Positions 49,945 through 61,279 are shown, counted from the first letter of the stretch. The stretch: 64,000 nucleotides of DNA from Seohaeicola_A nanhaiensis (GCF_042654245.1 NZ_JBHSGI010000034.1:248001-312000), one strand, 5' to 3'. The notes: generated by a model not told the origin, from the sequence alone. Made by a program: numbers and translations.

Positions 49945-51132
49945 ATGAAGAATTCGCGTGGCTCGATCGTCCGCCCGTATCCGCTGCCGGAAAGTGCGAG
50001 CCGCCCTGTGGTGACGCCGCTGTCGCCCTCGGTGGTCTATGCCTCTGACACGCCCGATGCGCTGGATGCGCAATACGAGGGACGGGTGCACGGCTATACC
50101 TATTCGCGCGAAGGCCATCCCAACGCCGATGTGGTCGGGGCCAAGCTCGATGCGATGGAAGGCGTCGGCGGCGGGGTTGTCACCGGCTCGGGCATGGCGG
50201 CGGTCTCGGCGGTGCTGCTGGGGTTGCTGAAAGCGGGCGATCACGTGATCGGCGGCAACCAGCTTTACGGCCGCTCGCTGCGGATGATGAAGGAGGACCT
50301 GCCGCGCCTCGGGATTGCCACCTCGATGGCCGATCCGGGCGACGTGGGTGCCATTGCGGCGGCGATCCGGCCCGAAACCCGGCTGATCCTGGTCGAGGCG
50401 GTGTCGAACCCCACGCTGCGGGTGGCCGATATCGACGGACTGGCGAAGCTGGCCAGGGAGCACGGCATCCTGCTGGCCGTCGACAATACCTTCACCACGC
50501 CGCGCGCCTTCCGCCCCTTCGAACATGGCGCGGATATCGTCATCCATTCGATCACCAAGCTGCTGGCCGGGCACTCCGACGTGATGCTGGGCTGGGTTGC
50601 GGCCAAGGACCCGGCGCTGGCGCAGCGGCTGCGCGTCTTCTCGGTGACCGCCGGGCTGACCGCCAGCCCCTTCGACTGCTGGCTGGCCGAACGCGGGATG
50701 CTGACCTTCGATCTGCGCTTCGAGCGGGCGCAGGCCACCGCCGTGGCGCTGGCCGACCGTCTGGCGACCCTGCCCGGCGTGAAACGGGTGATCTATCCGA
50801 TGCGCGCCGACCACCCCGACCACGCCCGCGCGAAGGCGCTGCTGCAGGGGCAGGGGTGCAACATGGTGAGTTTCGAGCTGAACGGCGGGCGCGAGGCGGC
50901 CAATGCCTTCACCCGTGCCGCCGACGGGCTGAGCTTTGCCCCGACGCTGGGCGATGTCGGCACCACGCTGTCGCACCCGGCCTCCTCGTCCCACCGGGCG
51001 CTGACGGTGGAGGAACGCGCCGCGCTGGGCCTCTCCGAAGGTTTCTTCCGCGTCTCGGTCGGCCTGGAGGAGCCCGAGGCGCTGCTCGCGGTCTTCACAG
51101 AGGCGGTGGCCGCCGCCGTGCCCGGGGCCTGA
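49945..51132 (+). CDS. PLP-dependent trans-sulfuration enzyme (Cys/Met metabolism family)
   Basis: 395 residues from ATG 49945. The PLP lysine is Lys205 in VIHSITKLLAGHSDVMLG. The cofactor aspartate is Asp180 in LLAVDNTFTTPRAF. The phosphate-binding TGSGMAAVSAVLLGLL and the YGRSLRMM tyrosine are in place, as are SVTAGLTASPFDCWL and GTTLSHPASSSHR. Members include cystathionine gamma-lyase, cystathionine gamma-synthase and methionine gamma-lyase. I cannot tell which from motifs alone. Followed by a histidine kinase gene after 3 nt. Confidence 0.88.
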   Translation: MKNSRGSIVRPYPLPESASRPVVTPLSPSVVYASDTPDALDAQYEGRVHGYTYSREGHPNADVVGAKLDAMEGVGGGVVTGSGMAAVSAVLLGLLKAGDHVIGGNQLYGRSLRMMKEDLPRLGIATSMADPGDVGAIAAAIRPETRLILVEAVSNPTLRVADIDGLAKLAREHGILLAVDNTFTTPRAFRPFEHGADIVIHSITKLLAGHSDVMLGWVAAKDPALAQRLRVFSVTAGLTASPFDCWLAERGMLTFDLRFERAQATAVALADRLATLPGVKRVIYPMRADHPDHARAKALLQGQGCNMVSFELNGGREAANAFTRAADGLSFAPTLGDVGTTLSHPASSSHRALTVEERAALGLSEGFFRVSVGLEEPEALLAVFTEAVAAAVPGA

Positions 51133-51135
51133 GCC

Positions 51136-52143
51136 ATGGCGGAGATCGCGGGAGACCTGCTCGAAGCTTTGCCGGTGCCGGCGCTGCTGATCGGCCGGGA
51201 CGCCCGCATCGCCGCCGCCAATGCCGCGGCCAGGGCGCTGTTCGGCCAGAACATCGTCGACCGCCACCACGACGCCATCCTGCGCCAGCCCGACATGGCC
51301 CGCACCATTGCCGCCAGCATGGCCGACGGCCAGCCCCGGCAGGTGCGGATGCCCGGCAGCGAGGGCGCGCAGGCGACCCTGTGGGAGGCCTCGTGCCGCC
51401 CCGCCGGCACGGCCGGGGCGCTGCTGGTTACGCTGCTGGACGCGACGCCTCTGGAACAGGCCGTGCAGATGCGCCGCGATTTTGTCGCCAACGTCAGCCA
51501 CGAGCTGCGCACGCCGCTGACCGCGCTGCTGGGCTTCATCGAAACCCTGCGCGGCGCCGCCTCGCGCGATCCTGCGGCGCGCGAGCGGTTTCTGGGCATC
51601 ATGGGCAACGAGGCGAACCGGATGAACCGGCTGGTCGGCGACCTGCTGTCGCTCAGCCGGGTGGAATCGCAGGAACGAATCCGCCCGAAGGATGCGGTGG
51701 ATCTGGGCGCGCTGCTGACCGACGTGCTGAAGGCGCTGAGACCGCTGGCCGACGATTCGAAGGTCGCCTTCGACTTCACCCCGCCACAGGTCGCGGTCAC
51801 GGTGCCGGGCGACGCCGACCAGCTGCGGCAGGTCTTCACCAACCTGATCGAGAACGCGATCAAATACGGCAGTTCCGGCGGGCTGGTCACGGTCACGCTG
51901 ACCGGCGATAGCGAGGCGCGCGTCAGCGTGTCCGACAAGGGCCCCGGCATCGACCCGGTGCACCTGCCGCGCCTGACCGAGCGCTTCTACCGCGCCGATA
52001 CCCATCGCAGCCGGATGCTGGGCGGCACCGGGCTTGGCCTCGCCATCGTCAAGCATATCGTGAACCGCCACCGCGGGCGGCTGAAGGTCGAGAGCGAGCC
52101 GGGGCAGGGCGCGGTCTTTACCGTGGCGCTGCCCTTCGCCTAG
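51136..52143 (+). CDS. PhoR-like sensor histidine kinase without membrane segments
   Basis: 335 residues. A PAS-like N-terminus (about 8-105) precedes the H-box with His122 in FVANVSHELRTPLTALLGF. The ATPase domain has an N-box LRQVFTNLIENAIKYG, G1 VSDKGPGIDP and G2 GGTGLGLAIVKHI. The kinase core is PhoR-like, but no hydrophobic membrane segment exists, so it would be soluble. No response-regulator or pst genes follow, unlike usual phoR loci. It begins 3 nt after the trans-sulfuration gene and overlaps the convergent LysR gene by 4 bp. Confidence 0.9.
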   Translation: MAEIAGDLLEALPVPALLIGRDARIAAANAAARALFGQNIVDRHHDAILRQPDMARTIAASMADGQPRQVRMPGSEGAQATLWEASCRPAGTAGALLVTLLDATPLEQAVQMRRDFVANVSHELRTPLTALLGFIETLRGAASRDPAARERFLGIMGNEANRMNRLVGDLLSLSRVESQERIRPKDAVDLGALLTDVLKALRPLADDSKVAFDFTPPQVAVTVPGDADQLRQVFTNLIENAIKYGSSGGLVTVTLTGDSEARVSVSDKGPGIDPVHLPRLTERFYRADTHRSRMLGGTGLGLAIVKHIVNRHRGRLKVESEPGQGAVFTVALPFA

Positions 52144-53060
52144 CGCGGCAGCGGATCCTCGGGTTCGGCCTGTCCGGCCAGCCAGTCGCGGAAGGCGGCC
52201 AGCGAGGCGTCGCGCGCCCGTGTCTGCGGCCAGACCAGCCAGTATGCGCCGCGCGCCTCGACCGCCGGCCCGCAGAGCGCGACCAGCCGGCCGGTGGCGA
52301 CCTCTTCCTCGACCAGATAGTCGGGCATGAGCGCCACGCCCAACCCGTGCAGGGCGGCCTGAGTGATGGTTGAGAATTGGTCATACATCGTGCCGGGCAG
52401 GGCGCGGGCGGGCCGCGCTCCCTTGGCGGTGAACCAGTCGGCCCAGGCGTTCGGCCGGGTCTGGATGTGCAGCAGCGGCAGTTTCAGCAGGGACGCCGGG
52501 TCGGGCACCCCGCGCCCCTCGATCAGCGCCGGCGCTGCGACGGGCAGCAGCGCCTCGTGCTTGAGCAGCAGGCGGTCGGTGCCGGGCCAGTCACCAAGGC
52601 CATAATGCAATGCGGCATCAAAGGGTTCCGATGCAAAGTTGAAGGGCGCCAGCCGTGTCGACATGTTCAGTGTGACGCTTGGGTGCAGCCGGGCGAAGGC
52701 GGGCAGGCGGGGCATCAACCAGCGCATTCCGAAGGTCGGCAGGATCGCCAGGTTCAGCGTTCCGCCCATCGGCGCGACCTGCAACCGCAGCGAGGCATTG
52801 GCGATCTGCATCAGCGCATTGCGCACCTCGGCGACGTAATCCTGCGCTTCGGGAGTCAGGGTCAGCCGCTTTTGGCCACGCTCGACCAGTTCCATCCCCA
52901 TCTGGCGTTCCAGCGCCTGCAGCTGCCGGCTGACCGCGCTTTGCGTCAGCGACAGTTCTTCCGCCACCGCCGAGGCACTGCCAAGACGGTCGAGCGCTTC
53001 AAGCGCCCGCAACGAGGAGATCGAGGGCAGGAGTCGGCGGGGCGCGAGCATGTATGCCAT
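52140..53060 (-). CDS. LysR-family regulator, GcvA-like, beside glutaryl-CoA dehydrogenase
   Basis: 306 residues from ATG 53060 (ATG 53051 is also possible). The N-terminal winged helix (about 8-68: SSLRALEALDRLGSASAVAE, then LTQSAVSRQLQALERQ) precedes the effector domain (about 95-295), which has RWLMPRLPAFARLHPSVTL and ALHYGLGDWPGTDRLLL of the GcvA subgroup. It is divergent from the glutaryl-CoA dehydrogenase gene with 87 bp between the starts, so it very likely controls that gene. The inducer is unknown, perhaps glutarate or glutaryl-CoA. Confidence 0.9.
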   Translation of the reverse strand: MAYMLAPRRLLPSISSLRALEALDRLGSASAVAEELSLTQSAVSRQLQALERQMGMELVERGQKRLTLTPEAQDYVAEVRNALMQIANASLRLQVAPMGGTLNLAILPTFGMRWLMPRLPAFARLHPSVTLNMSTRLAPFNFASEPFDAALHYGLGDWPGTDRLLLKHEALLPVAAPALIEGRGVPDPASLLKLPLLHIQTRPNAWADWFTAKGARPARALPGTMYDQFSTITQAALHGLGVALMPDYLVEEEVATGRLVALCGPAVEARGAYWLVWPQTRARDASLAAFRDWLAGQAEPEDPLPR

Positions 53061-53147
53061 TAACTCATGAATCCGTGCAAAAGTCTTGCTGTTTTTTCGG
53101 CCGTTCAAATCCTAGACTGCGGCAAATCCCAAAAGGAGGAGTCTGAG

Positions 53148-54380
53148 ATGAACGCCCCAAGCACCCCGAAGCCCGCGCTCAAAGCCAAGGACGCGCCCGA
53201 TCTGGGCCGGTTCGAATGGTCCGACCCGCTGCGCCTGGACGACCAGCTGAGTGAGGACGAACGGATGATCGCCGACTCCGCGCGCGCCTATGCACAGGAA
53301 AAGCTGATGCCGCGCGTGACCAAGGCCTTTGCCGAAGAGGGCGTGGAGCCGGAAATCTTCCGCGAGATGGGTGAGATGGGCCTGCTGGGCGTCACGGTCC
53401 CCGAGCAATACGGCGGCATCGGCGCGGGTTATGTCAGCTACGGGCTTGTGGCGCGCGAGGTTGAGCGTGTCGACTCGGGATATCGCTCGATGATGTCGGT
53501 GCAGTCCAGCCTTGTGATGTATCCGATCTATGCCTACGGCTCGGAAGAGCAGCGGATGAAGTATCTACCCAAGCTCGCCAGCGGTGAATTCATCGGCTGT
53601 TTCGGCCTGACCGAGCCTGACGCCGGCAGCGATCCGGCCGGAATGAAGACCCGCGCGGTCAAGGCCGAGGGCGGCTACCGGCTGACCGGCTCGAAGATGT
53701 GGATCTCGAACGCGCCGATCGCGGATGTCTTCGTGATCTGGGCCAAGTCCGAGGCGCATGGCGGCAAGATCCGCGGCTTCGTGCTGGAGAAGGGCATGAA
53801 GGGGCTGAGCGCACCGAAGATCCAGAACAAGATGTCGCTGCGAGCCTCCGTGACCGGCGAAGTCGTGATGGACAACGTCGAGGTCGGCGAGGATGCGCTG
53901 CTGCCGCATGTCGAGGGGCTGAAGGGTCCGTTCGGCTGTCTGAACCGCGCACGCTATGGCATCAGCTGGGGCGCGATGGGCGCGGCCGAGGCATGCTGGC
54001 ACGCAGCGCGGCAATACGGGCTGGACCGCAAGCAGTTCAACAAGCCGCTCGCGCAGACGCAGCTGTTCCAGAAGAAGCTGGCGGACATGATGACCGAGAT
54101 TTCGCTGGGCCTGCAGGCATCCTTGCGCGTCGGCCGGCTGATGGACGAGGCCAAGGCCGCGCCGGAGATGATCAGCATCGTCAAGCGCAACAACTGCGGC
54201 AAGGCGCTGGATATCGCGCGCATGGCCCGCGACATGCACGGCGGCAACGGCATCAGCCTCGAATTCCAGGTGATCCGCCACATGGTGAACCTCGAGACGG
54301 TGAACACCTACGAGGGGACGCATGACGTGCACGCGCTGATCCTGGGCCGCGCGCAGACCGGGCTGCAGGCATTCTTCTAA
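53148..54380 (+). CDS. gcdH: Glutaryl-CoA dehydrogenase
   Basis: 410 residues from ATG 53148, with AAAAGGAGGA upstream, a near-perfect ribosome site. It oxidises and decarboxylates glutaryl-CoA to crotonyl-CoA in lysine, tryptophan and hydroxylysine breakdown, using FAD. Seen: the carboxylate-binding Arg113 in DSGYRSMMSVQSSLVM, FGLTEPDAGSDPAGMKT, the catalytic Glu389 in TVNTYEGTHDVHALILGR and the FAD-binding QMHGG-like RDMHGGNGI. The whole set is diagnostic for GcdH rather than other acyl-CoA dehydrogenases. The product would feed the enoyl-CoA/hydroxyacyl-CoA steps encoded next door. Confidence 0.96.
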   Translation: MNAPSTPKPALKAKDAPDLGRFEWSDPLRLDDQLSEDERMIADSARAYAQEKLMPRVTKAFAEEGVEPEIFREMGEMGLLGVTVPEQYGGIGAGYVSYGLVAREVERVDSGYRSMMSVQSSLVMYPIYAYGSEEQRMKYLPKLASGEFIGCFGLTEPDAGSDPAGMKTRAVKAEGGYRLTGSKMWISNAPIADVFVIWAKSEAHGGKIRGFVLEKGMKGLSAPKIQNKMSLRASVTGEVVMDNVEVGEDALLPHVEGLKGPFGCLNRARYGISWGAMGAAEACWHAARQYGLDRKQFNKPLAQTQLFQKKLADMMTEISLGLQASLRVGRLMDEAKAAPEMISIVKRNNCGKALDIARMARDMHGGNGISLEFQVIRHMVNLETVNTYEGTHDVHALILGRAQTGLQAFF

Positions 54381-54388
54381 AGGCTATG

Positions 54389-54419
54389 GGCGGTTCCTTC
54401 GGATGGGGGAGCCGCCTTT
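54389..54419 (+). terminator. Hairpin after gcdH
   Basis: GGCGGTTCC (54389-54397) pairs with GGAGCCGCC (54408-54416), nine pairs including one G-T, then TTTG. The AT-rich segment that follows (54430-54500) has an ATAAT/ATTAT dyad and probably holds the next promoter. Confidence 0.6.
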
Positions 54420-54574
54420 GTCACCATCCTATAATCGCATAATCAGTATTATGTTAATATCCGATATGCGGAAACATATTCCGACAAGCGGCATTGGCAC
54501 CCCCGGCAATCCGTTCTAACATTTTCCCGAGGGAGAGTCGCGGGCCGCACAGGCCTCGCTGCCGAGGGAGGATC

Positions 54575-56322
54575 ATGAATGGCCAGGCGCTTGGGCCCGA
54601 CATACGGGCACGTCCGGGGTTTGCCCCTTTGACCGGCATGACGCTGGCGCAGGCCGTGACGCATGTCACCACAACCAATCCGCTTTACGCGGTGACCGAA
54701 GCCGACATTCGCGGACAGCGCTACAAGACCTTCGCCAATATTCCCGGCACGACGCGCGCGCTGCTGCAATGGTCGGAAACGCCGCAAGCCGGGTTTGACG
54801 ACTATCTGGTTTTCCACGACGAGCGCTGGAGTTACACGGCCTTCTGCAATGACGTGCGCCGCACCGCCGACGCCTTGCAGAAGATCGGAGTCACCCAGGG
54901 CACGCCGGTCGGCATTGCCATGCGCAACTGCCCCGAGCTGCTGATCCTCTTCATGGCCATCAGCTCCATGGGCGCCGTGGCGGTCTTTCTGAACGGCTGG
55001 TGGACAACGCCCGAGCTGGATTATGCGCTGAAGGACAGCGCGGCAAAGCTGGTCTTTGCGGATGGCGAGCGCATCCGTCGCATGACGTCGCTGATCGAAC
55101 CGCTGGGGCTGCACCTGATCGGCGTGCGCGACGGCGCCGAACTCGCGCCGTCGTTCGACGCCTTCAAGGCCACCGGATCGCATGTGAACTGGCCGGCGCA
55201 AGCCCTTGATACAGATGACGATATGGCCGTCATGTACTCCTCGGGCACGACCGGTCATCCGAAGGGAGTCGTGCTGACCCACCGGGGCGCGATGACCGCC
55301 GTCTTCACCTGGCTGATGCAGGGTGAACTGGCCGCGCTGGTCACCCCGCCGCCGCCGGATGCGCCCCCTGCCCTCAGACCCTGTTTCCTCGTGGTTACAC
55401 CGCTGTTCCACGTCACCGCCTCGCATCCGATGTTCCTGCTCAGCCTCGCGGCCGGCGGCAAGCTGGTCGTGATGGACAAATGGGATGCCGACAAGGCCGT
55501 CGACCTGATCGAAAGCCTGCAGGTCACGCGCTTCCTTGGCGTTCCGACGCAAAGCGCCGACCTGATCCATGCCGCAGCCCGCAAGGATGCGGCGCTGTCC
55601 TCGCTGATCTTTGTCGGCGCCGGCGGCGCCAAGCGGCCCGCGGCGCAGGTCGAAGGTCTGGCGCGGGCGATCCCCTCGGCGCAGATCGCCACCGGCTGGG
55701 GCATGACCGAGACCAACGCCAATGGCATCGGCATGGCCGGCCCGGACTATGTCGCGCGCCCCGGCGCCTGCGGCCGGCTCTATCCGCCGGTGCAGGAGTT
55801 GCGCTTTCTGGACGATCAGGGGCGCGATGTGCCGTCCGGAGAGATCGGAGAAATCACGGTAAGAAGTCCTTCCAACATGCGGTGCTATCTCAATAAACTC
55901 GAGGCGACGGCCGAAACCATGCAGGACGGCTGGCTGCGCACCGGCGACCTGGGCTTCATCGACGCCGATGGGATCGTCACTATCGTCGACCGCAAGAAGA
56001 ACATCATCATCCGCGGCGGCGAGAATATCGCCTGTCTGGACGTCGAAGGCGCGCTGCACCGCCATGTCGCGGTGGCCGAGGCCTGTGCCTTTGCCATCCC
56101 TCACGACCGCCTGGGCGAGGTGGTGGGCGCGGCCGTGACGCTGCATCCGGGCGCGCGCGTCAGCGAAGAAGAGCTGATCGCCTTTTTGCAAAATCAGATC
56201 GCAAGGTTCAAAGTGCCCGAGCGCATCTGGCTGCACACGAGCGCCCTGCCCCGTGGCACCACCGACAAGCTGGACCGGCGCAGCATCCGAACCGCCTGTC
56301 TTGAACAGATGAAGGAGACGAC

Positions 56323-56326
<4 letters not shown>
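54575..56326 (+). CDS. AMP-dependent acyl-CoA ligase (medium/long-chain type)
   Basis: 583 residues from ATG 54575, with GAGGGAGGA upstream. The P-loop is at 221-230 (YSSGTTGHPK). A5 reads GWGMTETNANGI, A7 WLRTGDLGFIDADG and A8 DRKKNIIIRGGENI, and the catalytic lysine is in LPRGTTDKLDRR. An N-terminal GADVERT-like region of about 75 residues precedes the usual start. It activates a fatty, branched or cyclic acid to its CoA ester. It opens a six-gene catabolic operon. Substrate not determined; caution is due since ligase motifs are uninformative about chain type. Confidence 0.92.
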
Positions 56327-57614
<1,288 letters not shown>

Positions 57615-57615
<1 letters not shown>

Positions 57616-58394
57616 TGGCTTACGAATTTATCAAGACCGAGACGCGCGGACATATCCTGCTGGTCACCATGAACCGGCCCGAGGTCTACAACGCCGTCCA
57701 CCTGCCGATGCATGAAGAGATGGCGGCCTGCTGGGATGCGTTCGCGGCGGACGAGAACCTCTGGGTTGCCGTGCTGACCGGCGCGGGCGACAAGGCCTTC
57801 ACCGCGGGCAACGACCTGAAGGCGACGGCAAGCGGCGGCACGAAAAAGGGCCTGCCGGACAGCGGATTTGCCGGGCTGTCCTCGCGTTTCGACCTGGAAA
57901 AGCCGATCATCGCGGCAGTGAACGGGTTCGCCATGGGCGGCGGGTTCGAGACGGCCCTGTCCTGCGACATCATCCTGGCCTCGGATCAGGCGAAATTCGC
58001 CCTGCCCGAGGTCAAGGTCGGCTTCTTCGCCTCGGCCTCGGGCGTACAGCGCCTCAGCCGCTACATCGGCCGTCTGGCCGCGCAGGAGATGATGATCACC
58101 GGCCGCACGATCCTCGCGGACGAGGCGTTGCGGTTGGGCTGTGTCAACGAGGTGGTGCCGCATGCCGAACTGATGGACCGCGCAATGGCGCTGGCCGAAC
58201 AGATCTGCACCGTGTCCCCCTCTTCGGTGAAGGCGACCAAGCGGATCCTGAACAGTATGGCGGTCGCCGACGGTCTGCCCGAAAGCCTGATGTTTTCGCG
58301 CGAGGTGCAACGCGATCTGGCCCAGACCGAAGACTTCAAGGAAGGCGTCCAGGCCTTTGTCGAAAAACGTAAACCCGAATGGAAAAACCGCTGA
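57615..58394 (+). CDS. Enoyl-CoA hydratase/isomerase family protein
   Basis: 259 residues, sharing one base with the dehydrogenase stop (TGATG). Crotonase fold: KAFTAGNDLKAT forms the oxyanion hole. Two glutamates fall at the positions used by hydratases (in FALPEVKVGFFASASG and in LAAQEMMITGR), so hydratase activity is plausible. The glycine-rich PGAGG loop of standard hydratases is ASASG here, suggesting an altered substrate. CaiD- or PaaG-like alternatives cannot be excluded. Confidence 0.92.
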
Positions 58395-58417
58395 AACGGT
58401 GAAAGGAAGACGCTGAT

Positions 58418-59728
58418 ATGTCGATGGCGAAACACCCCCCTGAACTGAACGACCTGAGGATGTCCGAAAAGGCCCGGCCGCTGCTGGATGCCGTGGTCAA
58501 GCACATCACCGAGAACGTCGACCCGATCACCGAGGAATTCTACCGTCTGGGCGAAGGCCGCGCCGACCGCTGGTCCTATGCGCCGGGCCAGCTGGAACTG
58601 CTGCAGACCGCCAAGGACAAGGCGCGCGCCAATGGTCTCTGGAACTTCTTCCTGCCCAACGCCGAAACCGGCGAGGGGCTGAGCAACCTCGACTACGCCT
58701 ATATCGCCGCCGAACTGGGCAAGAACCCGCTGGCCTCGGAAACGCTGAACTGCTCGGCGCCCGATACCGGGAACATGGAGGTTCTGGAACGCGTCGGCAC
58801 GCCGGAACAGAAGGAAAAGTGGCTGAAGCCCCTGCTCGCCGGCGAAATCCGCTCGGCCTTTGCGATGACCGAGCCGAATGTCGCCTCGTCGGACGCAAAG
58901 AACATCTCGACCTCCGCCGTTCTGGAAGGCGACGAATGGATGATCAACGGCGAGAAATTCTATATCTCGGGCGCGGGCGATCCACGCTGCAAGATCATGA
59001 TCACCATGGTGAAAACCTCACCCGACGCCGAACCCTCCAAGCAGCAGAGCCAGATCCTCGTGCCGATCGACGCCAAGGGCGTCAAGATCATCGGGCCGAT
59101 GCGTGTTTTCGGCCATGACGACGCGCCCCACGGCCACATGCACATCAAGTTCGACAACGTGCGCGTGCCCAAGGAAAACATCCTGCTGGGCGAAGGCCGC
59201 GGCTTCGAGATCAGCCAGCTGCGTCTCGGGCCGGGCCGGATCCACCACTGCATGCGCTCCATCGGCGCCGCCGACAAGGCGCTCGACATGATGATCGACC
59301 GCGCCATCAGCCGGAAGGCGTTCGGCAAACGCATCGTCGACCTGGGCAAGAACATGGAGACGATCAGCCGTGCGCGCATCGACATCGAGGCGATGCGGAT
59401 GATGGTGCTCAAGGCCGCCCGCGCGATGGACGTGCTGGGCAACAAGGAGGCGCGCATCTGGGTCTCGGCGATCAAGGCGATGGTGCCCGAACGGGCCGCG
59501 CAGATCATCGACCAGGCGATGCAGGTTCACGGCGCCGCAGGCCTGTCGCAGTGGTTCCCTCTGGCCGAGATGTATGTCGGCCAGCGCACCCTGCGCTTTG
59601 CCGATGGACCGGACGAGGTGCACCACAACGTGGTCGCCCGCGCCGAGGTCAAGTCCTTCGAGAACTCCAACGACCGCAAGGCCCGTGTGCGCGGCGCGAG
59701 CGGCGGACGCATGTTCGAGGGGCCGTGA
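58418..59728 (+). CDS. Acyl-CoA dehydrogenase, ACAD10/11-like
   Basis: 436 residues. AFAMTEPNVASSDAKN binds FAD, as in the family. WMINGEKFYISGAGD, LRLGPGRIHHCMRSIGAADKALDMMI and QVHGAAGLSQWFPLAEMY place it with ACAD10/11 and related long-branched-chain dehydrogenases rather than short-chain types. It introduces the alpha-beta double bond in an acyl-CoA. Electrons go to an electron-transfer flavoprotein encoded elsewhere. Start ATG 58418 with AAAGGAAG upstream, 23 nt after the hydratase. The next gene starts on its stop codon. Confidence 0.93.
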   Translation: MSMAKHPPELNDLRMSEKARPLLDAVVKHITENVDPITEEFYRLGEGRADRWSYAPGQLELLQTAKDKARANGLWNFFLPNAETGEGLSNLDYAYIAAELGKNPLASETLNCSAPDTGNMEVLERVGTPEQKEKWLKPLLAGEIRSAFAMTEPNVASSDAKNISTSAVLEGDEWMINGEKFYISGAGDPRCKIMITMVKTSPDAEPSKQQSQILVPIDAKGVKIIGPMRVFGHDDAPHGHMHIKFDNVRVPKENILLGEGRGFEISQLRLGPGRIHHCMRSIGAADKALDMMIDRAISRKAFGKRIVDLGKNMETISRARIDIEAMRMMVLKAARAMDVLGNKEARIWVSAIKAMVPERAAQIIDQAMQVHGAAGLSQWFPLAEMYVGQRTLRFADGPDEVHHNVVARAEVKSFENSNDRKARVRGASGGRMFEGP

Positions 59729-60501
59729 TGGCGGGCATGTTCGATCTGACGGGGCGCGTCGCACTGCTGACCGGCGCGTCCAAGGGCATGGGGCTGGCGA
59801 TGGCGACCGCCCTCGCCCACCATGGCGCAAAGGTGGTGATCTCGGCGCGCAAGCAGGATCAGCTCGATCTGGCGGCGGCCGCGATCAACGACGAGGTCGG
59901 GGCCGAACGTGCCACCGGCATCGCCTGCAACATCGGCTACAAGGACCAGCTTCAGGCGCTGGTCCTGCGCACCCGCGCCGAAGTCGGTCCGATCGACATC
60001 GTGGTCGGCAATGCCGGGGTCAATCCGTATTACGGGAAGACCTCGCAGATCCCCGATGATGCCTACGAGAAGACCATGAAGGCGAACGTGCAGGCCAATC
60101 TCTGGCTGGCCCAGCTTGCCGTTTCCGACATGGTGGAAAAGGGCAAGGGATCGATGATGTTCACCTCCTCCATCGGGGCGTTCAAGCCTTCCGAGATGCT
60201 GGGCACCTACGGCATGTCCAAGCTGGCCCTGATCGGTCTGGTGCGCAACCTCGCGGCCGAGTTCGGCCCCGCGGGTGTGCGGTTCAACGCGATCTGCCCG
60301 GGGCTGATCAAGACCGATTTCGCCCGCGAGCTTTGGGACAATCCCGAGGTCGAGACCCGGATCAAGAAGGACATCCCGCTGCGCCGACTGGGCGAACCGG
60401 ACGATTTCGGCGGCCTCGCCGTCTATCTCGCCTCGGACGCCAGCCGCTACATGACCGGTCAGGCGCTGACCGTCTGCGGCGGCTCGAACATGTGGACCTG
60501 A
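59728..60501 (+). CDS. SDR-family oxidoreductase (glucose-dehydrogenase/FabG type)
   Basis: 257 residues, coupled to the dehydrogenase by TGATG. TGASKGMGLAMATALAHHG binds cofactor. The glycine of GNAGVNPYYG replaces the usual Asn-Asn-Ala-Gly start (VVGNAGV). SSIGAFKPSEMLGTYGMSKLAL carries Ser, Tyr and Lys. The product is probably an NAD(P)-dependent alcohol/ketone oxidoreductase acting on an intermediate of the operon. Substrate unknown. Confidence 0.9.
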   Translation: MAGMFDLTGRVALLTGASKGMGLAMATALAHHGAKVVISARKQDQLDLAAAAINDEVGAERATGIACNIGYKDQLQALVLRTRAEVGPIDIVVGNAGVNPYYGKTSQIPDDAYEKTMKANVQANLWLAQLAVSDMVEKGKGSMMFTSSIGAFKPSEMLGTYGMSKLALIGLVRNLAAEFGPAGVRFNAICPGLIKTDFARELWDNPEVETRIKKDIPLRRLGEPDDFGGLAVYLASDASRYMTGQALTVCGGSNMWT

Positions 60502-60511
60502 GGAGACAGGC

Positions 60512-61279
60512 ATGGAACTGAAGGACAAGATCATCGTCGTGACCGGCGCCGCCAGCGGCATCGGGCGGGCGATGGCGCTGCGCTTTGCCGCCGAGGGCGC
60601 CCGGAAGGTCGTCTGCGCCGACATGAACCTCGCCGGCGCCGAGGCCACCGCCAGCGAGATCGGCGGCGTTGCGGCCGAGGTCAATGTCGCGCGCGAATCC
60701 GAGATTGCGGGGCTGATCGACCGGGTGGAATCCGAAGTCGGCCCAATCGACCTGTTCTGCTCGAACGCCGGCATTCTCGTCGCCGGCGGCGCCGAGGTGA
60801 AGAACGACGACTGGCAGCGGATCTGGGAGGTCAACGTGATGTCCCATGTCTGGGCCGCACGTTACCTGATCCCGCGCATGGTCGAACGCGGCGGCGGCTA
60901 TCTGCTGAACACCGCCTCGGCCGCCGGGCTGCTGAACCAGGTCGGCTCGGCGCCCTATGGCGTGACCAAACACGCCGCCGTCGGCCTCGCCGAATGGCTG
61001 GCGCTGACCCATGGCGATCAGGGCATCAAGGTCTCGGTGCTCTGCCCGCAGGCGGTGCGTTCGGAAATGACCCGCGGACACGAGGACGGCGTCGCCTCGA
61101 TCAACGGGATGCTCGAGCCCGAGGTCGTGGCCGAGGCCTGCGTCCAGACGATCCGGGCCGAGACCTTCCTCGTGCTGCCCCATCCGGAAGTGCTCGGCTA
61201 CATGAAGAACAAGGCCGAAAACTATGACAAGTGGATCGGCGGGATGAGGAAGCTCAACCGCGTCTACGGCAAGCTCTGA
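60512..61279 (+). CDS. SDR-family oxidoreductase
   Basis: 255 residues with GGAGACAGG before ATG 60512. TGAASGIGRAMALRFAAEGA is the cofactor site and CSNAGILVAGG the structural motif. TASAAGLLNQVGSAPYGVTKHAAVGLAEW carries the catalytic Ser, Tyr and Lys. The C-terminal region (EACVQTIRAETFLVLPHPEVLGYM) resembles SDRs of the 3-oxoacyl or retinol-like type. Last gene of the catabolic operon; copy B of the repeat element follows 14 bp later. Substrate unknown. Confidence 0.9.
   Translation: MELKDKIIVVTGAASGIGRAMALRFAAEGARKVVCADMNLAGAEATASEIGGVAAEVNVARESEIAGLIDRVESEVGPIDLFCSNAGILVAGGAEVKNDDWQRIWEVNVMSHVWAARYLIPRMVERGGGYLLNTASAAGLLNQVGSAPYGVTKHAAVGLAEWLALTHGDQGIKVSVLCPQAVRSEMTRGHEDGVASINGMLEPEVVAEACVQTIRAETFLVLPHPEVLGYMKNKAENYDKWIGGMRKLNRVYGKL

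Noticed and set aside
49117..52071. A 984-codon open frame on the minus strand, and similar long frames at 31012-34065 (+), 3934-6210 (-) and 54449-56341 (-)
   Set aside because: They lie opposite clearly conserved genes, have the Arg/His/Gly-rich composition of antisense reading in high-GC DNA, show no domain motifs and lack ribosome sites.
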